DNA of 64,000 nucleotides, taken from the NCBI GenBank assembly GCA_008694505.1, contig VZDJ01006028.1, forward strand, positions 310,001-374,000, read 5' to 3'. The translations under genes and the position numbers were made by a program. This DNA comes from Cyanoderma ruficeps (taxonomy: Eukaryota; Chordata; Aves; Passeriformes; Timaliidae). Shown here piece by piece: positions 38,301 to 50,987 of this stretch. The notes under the pieces were generated by a model. That model had not been told where the DNA came from. It made no database searches and saw nothing but the letters and a program-made list of their open reading frames with translations. How positions within the stretch are numbered: position 1 is the stretch's first letter; each line of letters opens with the position of its first letter.

Positions 38301-40339
38301 TAAGGGTTTCTGTAATTTTTTTAATATGCTTATGGACTACTTATGAGTTTTTTACTCAGAGTCTATCTTCTTGTAATCTGTTTGTCTCTTGTAATCTTTC
38401 AGTTACATGGTTACTTGATTCTCAAATGCTTTTCAGGGCAGCCCCTGGAAGTTTCTCATGCATACACATATTCATGCTAGTTGTGGACCCATCACTTTCA
38501 GTCGTGGCATTTTTTAACACAAAAAAAGTAATATTGAAGAGTAAAATCTTTTTCTCTGAATAATGAAAAGCTTAATGGTAAAGTTAATTGCTAAATAAAA
38601 TCTTACTGTTCATGATTCAAAACTAATAAAAATTATGTTTTATATCTTGCTGAAAGCAATACAATACTCAAGCTTCCCTAACATGTATGAGGATTGTATA
38701 AGTGACCTCTGCCAAACCTTTTGAATTGTGTTATACTTTATTCCTTATTAAACTACCCCTACGATCTTCCTTACCCTCACTACATGGACTTATTGTGGTC
38801 CCACATTACAGCACTTGCCTTTTAGAATTCAGTCCCTGAAATGCTGCTAAAAATTGTTTTATCTGTCCCTCATTACTTTCCTTTTTTAATCCCTTTAGTA
38901 CCTTCTTCTGCAACTCCAGTAGGGTTCAATTTTCTCATATTCTGATCTTTGACTTCTTCCTGATTTCTTACATTCTCAGTTGCCTTAATCCAGCACCACT
39001 TAAATGTTTTCTTTGGTTTTTTGCTCTTTATATTTCCTTCTTGGAGCTCACTTCCATCTTTAGTAAACCTGCTTCTGCAATTCTGTTTGAAATAGTTCTT
39101 CCATGAGTTATAACATATTTGTCAAAAAAAAGGGAAATGAAAAAAAATTTCGTAATTCTCTTTCTTGTCAAATATGTCTTCCAAGTAAACAAAATACCAC
39201 ATCATCAGGAATTTTTTTTAAATGCTTTGTCACATGAGCTTTTGAGATCTGAAATTAATGCTAATAATACGAGGTTGCTTGAATTCTCAGCAGAACTTGT
39301 TTTGCAGTTCAAAGTTTGAAGAGGATTTAAAATTAGTTCCCCCTTTTTTTCCCTATCAAATGAACCAGATGTTTTCCGTTTCAGCACTAGCCTATCTCCA
39401 CCTTGCTGGTGCCAGAAGTCCACTGAGGAAAAGATTTTACTGGGGGAGGCAGTGGTAGGCTCCTATGCTGCATGGAATGAGTAAATGGTTGGCTCAAAAC
39501 TGTAACAAAGTGCTGTGATGTTGGGCCAACTGCCCAATAGCATAGGAATCGAGAGGAACTTGGAAACAAGTCATGTTATTAGTTTTTTTCCTGCCAGAGT
39601 TTAGAATTTATTAATTTTAGAGATAAAAAGCAGTATAGTTCCCTGTAAAGTGGGAACCCATGTTTTATGGCATTTCCTAGAGGCTAATGGTTAACAATTC
39701 TGGGGAATAATTTTTTGCACTTTTTTTTATAAGACAGTGGTAAATGGCCATTAGAGGTGACCTTATGATGAGGAGAAAGAGTTATAATAAGAGCTAAATA
39801 TTTGTTATTATTTGTTACTACCTAGATTTTTTTTGAGCAATGTGAGGAAGTTTCATTTGTTAACAATAAAATATTCTTCCCTTTGCAGAATATATAACCT
39901 TCCAGTTATATAACCTGTAGTCTGATCCAGGTAGCAGGAAAGTAAATGACAATTCTCCCATAGAGGTAATAACAGCAGGATACACCCAGTAATTCATACA
40001 ATAGTCTGGGAACAGACCCAGAGGGGAAAAGAAATGGAGAAAAGTATTTGTTTAAAAACTTTTCTTTGTTTACATCTGACTCCAATGCTCTTTTAAAATC
40101 AATACAGAGGCTGGGAAAGGTAATGAAACCCATGGAAAAGTTTCTGGATAGGCCGTACACATTCTCAAGGGCAGAAAAAAATGCAAGGTTATCATTAATA
40201 GTCTTTATATGTAAGTTGTTCAATAATTAACAGTGTTTTGTGAGACCCGGGAGAGAAGAATTCACAAAAGAGGAAAGGAGAAGTGCAACTGAAATGCTTT
40301 TGTGATACTTTGGACTGATGTACATAGATAAAGTACAAG

Positions 40340-40368
40340 GCTATACAGCTATCAGATGCTATACAGCT
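40340..40368 (+). repeat. short direct duplication
   Basis: GCTATACAGCT occurs at 40340-40350 and again at 40358-40368, separated by seven bases. Confidence 0.85.
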
Positions 40369-43300
40369 GATAATCACAAAGATAAAATAACTGGTAATTA
40401 TTAACTAGGTTGGAACCTCATACTTGATTTTAGATTACTTTTTCAGATCCCAAATCAGAATTTGTACTTGAGGGATTTGGGGTGCATGACAATAGGAAGA
40501 AGTCAGAATACTTGTTCAGCCCATTTACAGCAAAGTTCCTCAATTGCTAAAATCTGGAAACTGACTTTTCAGTAGTTCTCTCTACCTTTCATCACATTTG
40601 AAAAGATTTGTGTCACGAGCCAGTGATTTTGCCAGCTAAAACCTGGCAAACTTCAGAATAATTTATCTTGGCATTTCCTTCTTTGTCTAGTACTGGATTG
40701 GAAGCATTACAAAATGTTAAGCTGGGGGCATTTAAATTAAGGTGCCTTTCTAAGACCAACATATATTGCAATTGTAGAAAAATTCATATCAATTGAGTTA
40801 TAGCAGAGATAAATGTGGCTGAAAACAATTCAGTAGAGGTTTAGACAATGCTAAAGATGCTTATTCCACTCTAATCTGTCCAAATGCAATTGATGTAGAT
40901 ATCAGTTTGTAGAGTCATAAAAATAACAGTGGTTTGATATTGTAAAAGATCTCAAGGTTCTTGTTACAGTTCAGCAAATAGTCAGATATTCTCCATTCAA
41001 ATTCATGGGGAAGTCAGCACAAGAATGCCCAAGAAAATAATAGATTTTTTTTTGCCTAAAATCCTGTATGACAATGATCACAGAACTGCAAAAAATCATT
41101 TACCTAATGTACTTCCATCAAGTTTTAGGCCAATCCTGATAGGGGTTTGTTCCTGGAAATATTTAAAAATGAAGTAGTGATTGATGTTATTATGGTTACA
41201 CAGGAAGTCTGAATGCTTCTCTAGTATTTTTTGCTCAGGCATCAAAAGAAATGGCTTTCTGTTTATTCATAAGAACTTCAATTCAGCTCTTTGGTAATTG
41301 AATTGGATATTCAGCCTCAGAGACAGTATCCAAAAGGATCATCTGTTCCCATCATAAAAATAAAAAGCGCCCAAGATCTCTTTTTGAAAACTCAACTGGA
41401 GGTTTTTTTTTATTTAATTTGCTACTGAAATGTTTTCCTGTTACAATCTCTATGTAACTGTGCTAAGAGCATTTAGTATAACAGGATTGTTTCAATTTCT
41501 AGAAATATAAATTTACCATTTATTTAGCATAGTGCTTAGAGAAACTGTAGCAGCATTTCAGATTTCAGAACTGTCAATTATGGAAATATTTGCAGTTTTA
41601 TTAAGTGCAAAACATACGATCTGGTCTTTCTCCTCAAATTTGCTTATCCTTGTACCAGAAGATTCTCAGACAGATTGTGGTTCAGCCACCTGCAGAACCC
41701 ATTCTAAGGAAAATATCCAAAGCAGGAAGAAGTATTGTTTTCAAATCAGATGTCCTTTATCTTCAGCATTTGAATTAGCAGTTGCTAATGTTATTATAAA
41801 AAGCAGTACTATAATCAGTGTCAAGAATGCTGACATTTTGGAGCTCTCTCTCATGTATCGTGTGATCCCACAACAAATTGTTTCTTTTTTGCAAACTTCC
41901 CCCTACATGCAGATAGAGCCTTGCTATGTTGTTGGTTGAGCAAAGCAGTGTCAGTTATTTGCTTTCAACATCTGCTTTCTGACTTCACCTTAAAACTCAG
42001 GTGTATTTACAATCATTAATAAGATGTCTGAAGAAAGGACAGGTGTTTTAATTACATGGGTAGTGCTGAAGCTGAAGCTCTAAGAGTTTCCTGTGTTGTT
42101 TCATATGTATAAATAGTTTTTGAAAAACATCTCAGCTTTGCTGCAGACACTGCAACAGGGATATTTGTAAGAACTTTTTATCCTAATGCATCAGTAAATT
42201 TCTGGTAGATTTTGTCTTCAGTGAGACATTTCAATGAAGCTAAAAGCAGAGCCTTTGCTGTATCAGAGAACATAGTAGATCTTCCTACTCAATGATCTGC
42301 TTTCAAACACCCAGGTACTGGGATATCACTAAACTGCTGAAATCAGCCTTGGCTTTCTCTCCAAAATGGTCATAGCTTTAAAGCAATGGAATTGTAAAAA
42401 AAACCTTGGAGTTATTTTGCAGGAAGTACAAGATTTGAATCTTTTTAGGGTATAATTTCACTTTTATGGAAATTGGAAGTTGGTAGCACTAATGTTTCTT
42501 TTTTTTTATTAAAGGGAAAATAGGGAAACTAGGATTTTCATATAATCAAGGAATTATGGTTAAAGCTCAGCTGTCAAACAAATTTCACTGTAAAATCAGA
42601 GTAAATTTCCAAGTACTGTTTGATTTTCTTTCCCCTTCCATATTGTTTGTTTTTCCATCTACTACAGAAGACTTTGATGGGCTTATTAATTTGCAGGGTG
42701 AAAAAAATTTCTCTAGCTATGGAGACAGTTCAAGCAAATATATAGTTGAAGTTTTGAAATTGTATGAAGCATAATCATGACATCTGAAAGCAGTGGTGAA
42801 AGAATCTAAACAGAGTTTTTGGTGGTTTTGAAAACCTTAGCTACATTTTCACAGTGAATACTTGCTGTAAAGACAGTTTTGAATAATTTTTGAGGCTTGA
42901 TTTTTAGTTCTCATAGCTAAGATGGTAATAAGTTCTAAGGATCATATTTGAAATATTTTATAGGAGTCAGTGCTTGGGCAAAACCTGCAAAATTCAATTC
43001 AGTTCAAAGTTACACTGGTATGCTTGGATTGAAGATACTGACTTACTCCATAGATTTAATGTGCTAACTTCAGAAGTTATGTTCTGGATTGAAATTTTAT
43101 TTTCAAACACACTCAATACTTGAGAGAATTTAAATCTGGGGATTTAGCCTAAAGTCCTAAATGCTCGTAAAGCACAGCTGAAAATATAGTCGAAGAACAT
43201 AGCTAGTTCTAATAAAAAAAAATTCTCAAAAATAATTTTTTTCCTTATGCTGACATGATGCCAAATACAGAGCTCCACTCTTCATGCTTCTAGTCATAAC

Positions 43301-46300
43301 TGCTGACAATTTTGTTACAGAAGCACGCTGTTGATGCACTTGAAAGGCATCTTTTTTGCTTTGCCCTATATTCAGGGCAAATGCCTCACTTTCACATCAC
43401 ATCCAACATAATAATGACTGGCTCTTCCAAGAAGCATTGTTTGGTTCGAGGCTAAAAGTCTTTTTATTCAACAACTACTTTCTTATTAAACTCAAACAGG
43501 AAAGAGAAGCCAGTTTCATAAAGAGTGTTTGGTATCTATTTCTCCCAATAATCTAATGTTACTTACCTTTTAAAACTCTTATGTGCATAATGATAATAAA
43601 TCAAGCAAAAAGACAGTGTCACATAGAAAAATTAATTTGGGTGACTGTGATTTATTCATTCTGTCCATGACCCAAATATATATCACAATCTGTTAAACCT
43701 GAAATGAGTTTAGAAAAAACCCTCCATAGAACACTGAGAGGTGTGCAGAAAGGTGAAGAAATTCTTAGAAATGTTACACACTTTGCTCAAACAAGAATTC
43801 TTAAAATCTTCTGTTGTGCAGATATGTCTCCTTCCTGCCTAATATAGAATGCTGTTTTGAAATATGCTTTAGGATGATTGTAATTTTACACACAGAAACA
43901 GTGTGACTTCAGCAGACTTCCCTGCTCGATTTGCTCCTTTGTAATTTCATCCTTCCCAATCATGCTTGCCTCTTTTGATATACTGCCTCTCATGAAAACT
44001 GTGAGCCCTGTAGATGTCTCTATAATAACTAGCTCACTCAAGCCCTGGTCATTGAAAGCAGCTACCATAATGCAAATAATAAATAATAATAGAGTCTGTA
44101 CATACCTACAGCAGAGGCAGTGAAGCAATACGTGTTCCTTGATATACAGGGATTCTAATGATATACTGGATCAGGGTCAGACCTTTTCCCTGTATCACAT
44201 GGCACTGTGTCAAAGCAGGAGCTCAAGTTCTGCAATCAGATCCATATTTGAATTTTTACAGTTTAGTGACTCTTTGTAAACCTATTGATCGACTCCTCCA
44301 TAATTATTGAGTGAAATACTTTTATCCTTTTTATTCTCTATATCTCTATACCTCAGTGGCGTTACAAACATGTTATCTACTCTCTTTCTTAAAGAATTAA
44401 TTATTAAGAAACAATTAATTAAGCAATAATTAAGCATCTTTTAAAAAATGTATTCTGAAATTTAACAGTAGATGCTTAGCTCTTATTCTTATTTCCATTT
44501 TATTTAAGTGCCATAACCTGAAATTCATATGCCAGAAAAAATAGTGAAGATGACTGAACAAAATTTCAAGCAATGCCTGTCAACATTACTTAAGAGGTTT
44601 GACCCTGCAGGTTCTGAACTCTTAACACCATCATTAGAATAACTGTAATGAAATTTTCAAGATGCAATGATTGAAGGATTGTGGTTTCAACTATTTTGAA
44701 TATGGGCTTCATTAGGCTAAAAGTCGAAGCTGTTAGCATTGAGATGCCTCAACTCTAGTCATCTTCCATGAATTTGGGTTCAGTTGTGCAGTGCCTTGGT
44801 AAGGCTTCATTTTGTAGCAACATCTCACCAGATGCCTTTAGCATGTATGTTTCTGTGGAATGTTACAATATTTAATAGAAACTGTCCTCGTTTTCAAGCT
44901 ACCCTAGAAACGGAAAGAAATAATTAAATTTAATAGAAACTGCAGCCTCTAAACAAAGATACATGATATGTGTGTGCCCATGTACTGTACAGTTAAAGGA
45001 AACACTAACATAACACTAGAATTAGAAAAGCAGTTCTTTAATTTCAAGGTTTGGATTGCCAGCAGTGAACTAGAAAAGGAAATGTTTTAGATACAAGACT
45101 TTTTGTATGCACTGGTTCTCTACATCAGACACACTAATTTACATCTTGGAATCGTTTTCTGTTCTGATTACTTGCTCTTGATGAGCAGTGGGGAAAAAAA
45201 AGAGTCAGATTAAAAAGTACAATAATAGAGCTATCTTGCCAAACTCATTGCACTCAGACAACTGCAAGGCTTCCTCCCCTTGCAGTAATTTGACTGAGAA
45301 TATGCCCACTGTGTTGAGATTTATGCACTGGGAATGGAGCACAGAATTATTCTAACAACTTGCCAAAATTTTGAAAGCACAAGCTTTTCGAGTCTAAAGC
45401 AATATTACTGTTGCTTAAATGCCATTTGTAGGCAATAAGAAAACTACTGCTAATGTATTTAGTTTCAGTACTTTCACTCTACAGCAAGTGTGTTAACATA
45501 TAAAACAACAGTAACTGTTCCTCTGGGAAATTCCAATACAGCAGAGCCACTATTTCTGGAAAGCTATTTTTATATATGGAACACTACTGGGCTGTGTAAT
45601 ATTTTGCTATTAGGTGAACACATTGAAAAAATTTAATTGGCATGTGATTTCAGCTGTCTTCTCAGGGGAATAGCAGTAACTTTCTGTACTGATTCAGTTC
45701 AATGTACCTGTAGAACTGCTGTTAAAGGAAAACCAGTGGCTTGGATCCATTGGAGGAAGACTGATGGCTAATTTTCCAACACACAAAACCCAAGAGAAAC
45801 TCCAGAGTACCCTTTAAATGGTGTATCTGCCATTACCTTATATATTTCACTTAATGAATTTTTACAACGACTCTTATTTTCCACCACCTTGTGTGCTGTG
45901 AATGGCTAGAATTGCCTTAATACAAAAACTGGGCCATCAGGAAACTAAGTTGTTCTTGCATACCACTGGTGTGGTAGACCTATGTGGTAACTGTGCTGAG
46001 GGATTCCTTTTGCTTTGCTGAAATGTTTCTGCCCTTTGGACAGAAAACCAGGACTTACTCTTTCCCTCCTAGTGCAGGGACTGAGCTAGACGTGTGTGAA
46101 AGGGATGCAGTGAATTTATTACTTCTGTCAGAAAAGTGCTTGTGAAAGATGTTTGGGGTTAAACCCACATCTGGTTAAAAATCTACTGAAAGGCCTTAAA
46201 TTAAGTCAAGCTTGGGTTGACTCACAAGATTGGCACTTGTTTTTTGGTCAAGACACTTTTTCATGTTGACCACAAAGGACAGGCAAGATGTGGTTCTTTG

Positions 46301-48023
46301 TTCTTCAACTCAAATGAATGGGCTGTAGGATTCAGGTGGATGGTGGTTCTGACAGCTTTCAGGACAAAAAATGTCCTACATAGATAAAACACTCCTTTAG
46401 ATCAGATATCTTTTCTCTGCAATCATTACATTAGGTGAACTGTTAAGATTCAGTGAACTGCTGAAGCTATTTTTTCATGTACCATGCCAGGCAGACATGC
46501 TATTTGTCTCTATTAGGACTTTCCACACCCTAAGCAGGGGGGCCATTTACTCATTGTAGTGCTAATTATACTCTGTTGTGATAGTTAGTTCCTCCTCGCC
46601 TCTGTTTTCTTCTTTTCTTCACACAAAATGCAAATTTCTCTCAAAGTCAAAAATTACTATAAATTGAGATCTGAGCTTTTTTTTTTTCCTCCAAGACCTA
46701 GAGAAATAAAAAATATGCTCTTCCCAAATTCAGTCACTTCTTCTTAGGTGATCCCTGCTGCTTAGATATTTGCAGTTCTTTAAACTCCCTCCCTTTAAAC
46801 TGTGTCTGCTTGTGATGTGCCTCTTGTGTCATTGCTTCCCTGTGCTTATTCTGCCTGCTCGTCACCTTTCCTCAGCCCTGTTAAATTTTTCTTACAAGTG
46901 TTTCAGGGCTCTCTGTAAGTGTTCACACTGGGCTATGTGCATTAAGCTCCCACATACTGCCAGAACAGGTGGAATAGACACTTGATATTCTAATACAAGA
47001 ATTTTAATCCAGTGATGGAGGTCAATCTGAGCATGTTAATTCTTAAAAGACTGAGAGGAAGCCAATCTGGACACAACTGGCAGAAATTCTGGGCAGGAGC
47101 TCTCAGCTGGACAGAGAGAGTAGATTCCAAAGCAATGTTTTAATTGCTACTAACAGCAGTGCTCAGTGGTGGAAACATGGATTGCTTTCTGTAATCTACC
47201 CATCTACCCATTATCATGACAGCTGATCAAGCTGGGATCTTAGAGGCAGTGGCTGAACCAAACTATGAGCCTTTGTCCTTGGCCAGAGTGCTAGAGGTGA
47301 CAGGAAAACAGAGATGGCACAGGAGCAGAAGAGCTGCTGGTAGCAATCTCAGCTCATTTCCTTCATGTCCATGAGGAGCCTGTTGTGTGCTACTGTATAG
47401 CTTGAAATAAAAAAAAGGAAGGAAACCCTGTCCTGCTGCCTTATAACTGTAAAGCATCCATGAGTCAGATAAGTTCCTGTAGTGTCCTGAATTGTGATCT
47501 GCTCTCTCTGGATATAACTGGCAGACCCGGTCACCACAGTGATCACTGCCCCTGCCCATCGGCACTGCCTGTCTGTTCTTTTGTGTGTGCAGGGCAGGCA
47601 CAAGGGGGAGCATTTGGAAACTTGGAGAACAGGACTCACTGTCTCTCTGAGAGGCCTCCTGAAGTTGAGAAATTTTTTTGTGTTGCTTGGGGGAATGACT
47701 GCATGAAAGATGTAGCTATCCTCTGAGTATCAGACAAACAGCAGGCTCCATTTCCTCTACTAGCTAGCTAAAGGGTTGAGTGTCTCGTATACGCTTTCTA
47801 GATTCCCTTGGGAAGAGATGGAGGGTTCTGATGGTCACTGTCTGAGACCCTGAGGGATCTTGATGGCCCATCATGGTGGAGTCCCTTCTGGAGATGCCAC
47901 AGGTGATGCATCCTGCATGTTTTAAGCACCTCTCTGTTTATCTTCCTGCAATGGAAATATGGAAATAATAATCTTGGGGAGTTGACATCACATGTCCTTC
48001 CAGTGACTAAAGAGCATAATAGC

Positions 48024-48042
48024 TGACTAGCTGAGCTAGTCA
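48024..48042. repeat. palindrome with 9-bp arms
   Basis: TGACTAGCT and AGCTAGTCA flank a single central G. Confidence 0.9.
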
Positions 48043-48075
48043 ACTAACTTTAATATGCTTTTAAGTGTATCTAGT

Positions 48076-48162
48076 TGTGATTTTTCCTCTTCTTTCTCTC
48101 TTTTTTTCTTTTTATTATTTTCTCTTTTCTCTTCCCCCCTCCCCACACCCCACCCCCATTCC
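48076..48162 (+). repeat. pyrimidine tract ending in C-runs
   Basis: A long C/T-rich tract is followed at 48134-48157 by C6, T, C4, ACA, C4, A, C5. The minus strand therefore carries four closely spaced G-runs of four or more bases, a canonical G-quadruplex pattern. The plus strand could form an i-motif or triplex. Confidence 0.85.
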
Positions 48163-50410
48163 AAATTGGCCTTTTCAGCAGAGAGAAGTAAGCCCAGGAG
48201 TACTACAGTTCCAGCTATTGAAACCTATCTCTTATCTACCTCTCCTCTGGGAACACATGAGAAAGGTCAGATCTCCCAGTTCCTGTAACACTGGACTTTA
48301 GGGATTAATTAAAATGAAAGAGTGAAAATCTGCCTGTCCCCAAGTCTTTTATCCTTATCACCTTTCTTAGAGAAAAGTAGAGACCTTTGAGAAAAAAAAT
48401 CCTGCCTACTCATGGACTGACTGTGTTTTGAGAGGGAAGAGAAAAAATGCAAGGTTTCTACTGGGAGCAGACTTGATAGATTATGCTTTCTACAAATTTG
48501 GAATTTCCACAGTCTTTCTTTCATCTCATTTGTCCTAAAATTTAGTGGGAATATTAAATATTAGGCTGTGAAATTTTGTAGATGAAACTGGGATGGTCTC
48601 TGAACAAAGTGTTACTAAAAATATCGACTAGTTTTATGCATATAGAACTCATCTCAGAACACTTTGGGTATTAGTGCTGTGGTAACACTGGAGAAACAGT
48701 GTATCTGATCAGTGTGTCAGTGTTTGCAAGGTATCATATTAAAGTGAAAGTTTTTGTATTTAGGAAAATACTTTTTTGTCTCTAGAGTTTTGTTTTTGGT
48801 TTTTTTTCCAATAGAAGTATGTCAAATAGTTTTCATGTACTGAGGTATATTTTGACATATGTTAACCAAACATATGCTTTGAAGGGTTTTTTTCAGTTTG
48901 TTCATTGAATTTGAAACTATAAGCATACAATTTCAAAGAGATATATTGAGAAAAGCACTTTAAAGGTTAACTAATAAACAACAATTTTTAAAAAATGAAA
49001 GAGAATAAATTAAAGTAGATCCTCTGTAAGGGCATACATCTTGCTTTGACACTCCACAGAATGTAAACTCATCCTTTCCTGACAAGGACTAGACTTTTCA
49101 CGAATGTCAGAAATAATTTGAATTTCAGCTCATGTTCTTTTTATTTCTGCATGTATTAATATTCCTGGGTTTAGAGTCTGGTCAATAGAGTTAATGCCAC
49201 CAATAATAAGACTGCATCCAGCTTTTGTCAATCAGAGCTAAGAGCTTTCTTCTCTCCTTGAATTGAAGTCTCTTTGCTATCTCTTATTAACTTCTATTAG
49301 TCTTATTATTGAGTCTTTAATATTGCCTAAATATTTGAAATTATAAGAAAAAAAATGCCTTAAGACCTGAATAATGTTTTGGATCTGCAAGAAACTATGC
49401 TAAACTCTGGCTCAGACTTACTGCCGAGGGTCTCTCTAGAGAAGGAGGTAAAAGAATAAGCCATAAGCAGTAGAACAAAACCAGTAGGGTGCCTTTACTT
49501 CTTGCTTTTCTGTTGTGGAGAGATTGAGCAGCAAATTCTTCTGGCATATGGAGCACATAAAAATTAATTCTTAGGGGGCTGTGGGTCCAAGTACTGACTA
49601 AAATTCTGTGCATTTTAAACATCTTAGATACCATAAAGCCATATATCCTTTTATGTCTGAAGTGAGTGAGTACTTTGGCTTGGTACAAATGCTCTGTGGT
49701 GTACACGTTCAATTTAGGTGAGATTTTGTTGATTGGGTTGAATTTGTAAATTTACAAGTAAAAATTATGTGTCTGAAGTAGAAGTAAAAAAACTGTGTCT
49801 GAACCACTGCAAGATTACCCACTAAGCAGTTTCCATCAGATTCTATAAATTAGTTGTCTAATTAGCTTTAATTAAAGAGATATAACTATTGTTTTAAGAA
49901 TAAACTTCATTTTTTTGCTAAAAAATTGCACTGGATGTCAGAAGAACTGTTGATTTCTTGGGGAAAAAAATACCATGTCAGCTCCTTGATGTATTTTTAA
50001 ATGCTATTTCTGGTGGGTTTTGTCTGTTTTGATGGAAAATTTCACAGAACTAGCCAGAAATTATACATTTTTTTCCAGAATTTCTTGGATTCACACTAAA
50101 CAATTTATTAGACTGTGCCCAACATGCACTAACCTCAGGTTTAAGAACATAAAAACCCCTCAAGTTTTATTTAGTTCTAAAGACTGCATGATATTGGAGC
50201 AGTGGAACAAGGTAAATATGAATTGAAGTTGCAATACATTTTATACAACTTATCTACAAGGTAAATGTCTGGGCCCAGCTCCACTGCAGCATGCACAAGG
50301 AGATACAAACTATTGCCTAATATTTATGTTACTGTAGCACTCAGCTGTCTCAAGCCTGCTCAGGACCTGGGAGGTTTTTTATGACAAAACAGCCCTTGCC
50401 AATAAAAATC

Positions 50411-50786
50411 AGAGAATCATAGAGTGGCCTGGGTTCAAAGGAACCCTAATAATGATCATCTAGTCCCAATTCCTCTTTCACTAGACCAGGTTTCTCAGAG
50501 CCCCATCCAGACCGGCCTTGGACACCTCCAGGGATGGGGCGTCCACAGCTTCGCCAGACAAAACTTTCATTCCAGTGCCTAACTACCCTCCCAGTAAAGA
50601 ACTTCTTCCTAATATCTGATTTAAACTTACTGTCTTTCAGTAAACCATTAAACCAGTAAGCCATTCCCTCTTATTAGTATAAAAAGTCTCTCCTCGTCTT
50701 TCTTGTAGACTCCCTTCCAGGTACTGGAAAGCCACAATTAGGTCATCTTGAAGCATTCTGTTTTTCCAAGCTGAACAAACGGAAGA
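50411..50786 (-). mobile_element. CR1 LINE, 3' end fragment of about 375 bp
   Basis: The tail in antisense (AGAGAATCATAGAGTGG) is on the left, then GGTTCAAAGGAACCCTAATAATGATCATCTAG, the CR1 3' untranslated region. Read on the minus strand, an open stretch at 50446-50664 encodes DIRKKFFTGRVVRHWN, the hallmark C-terminus of CR1 ORF2. The right part (CCTGGGAAG-like, AAGCTGAACAAAC) fits upstream ORF2 sequence. The copy is 5'-truncated and not functional. Confidence 0.92.
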
Positions 50787-50952
50787 AGGCAAGACCAAAA
50801 ACCAAAACCAAAACAATATAAAAAGAAGTTGAAAACTCTCTAAAGTCTGGTAAACACTTGAAAAAATTTGCTTGATACCAGGTATGTGTGGTGTTTTGTG
50901 GAGGTGGTTTTTTTTGGGGGGGTTTTTTTTTTTTTGGGTTTTTTCTTTTTTT

Positions 50953-50987
50953 TGGTTTGGTTTGGTTTGGTTTGGTTTGGTTTGGTT
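50953..50987 (+). repeat. (GGTTT)n pentanucleotide microsatellite
   Basis: About seven GGTTT units occur inside a T-rich region (50905-51010) that also holds a G7 run at about 50916-50922. The open frames across it on both strands are artefacts of the repeat. Confidence 0.9.

Larger units (their letters stand above)
35553..50410. other. unannotated AT-rich DNA
   Basis: About 14.9 kb with no recognisable exon, RNA gene or transposon. Open frames are 135 codons or shorter (the longest is 41532-41939) and show no domain. Local items: an 18-bp spaced duplication of GCTATACAGCT (40340-40368), a TAATTA-rich cluster at about 44390-44440, a 9-bp-arm palindrome (48024-48042) and a pyrimidine/C-run tract (48076-48162). 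A slightly GC-richer stretch at 47250-47900 gave no match I recognise. Confidence 0.5.

Noticed and set aside
41532..41939. 135-codon plus-strand open frame
   Set aside because: No recognisable domain or splice context; plausible by chance in 64 kb of AT-rich DNA.
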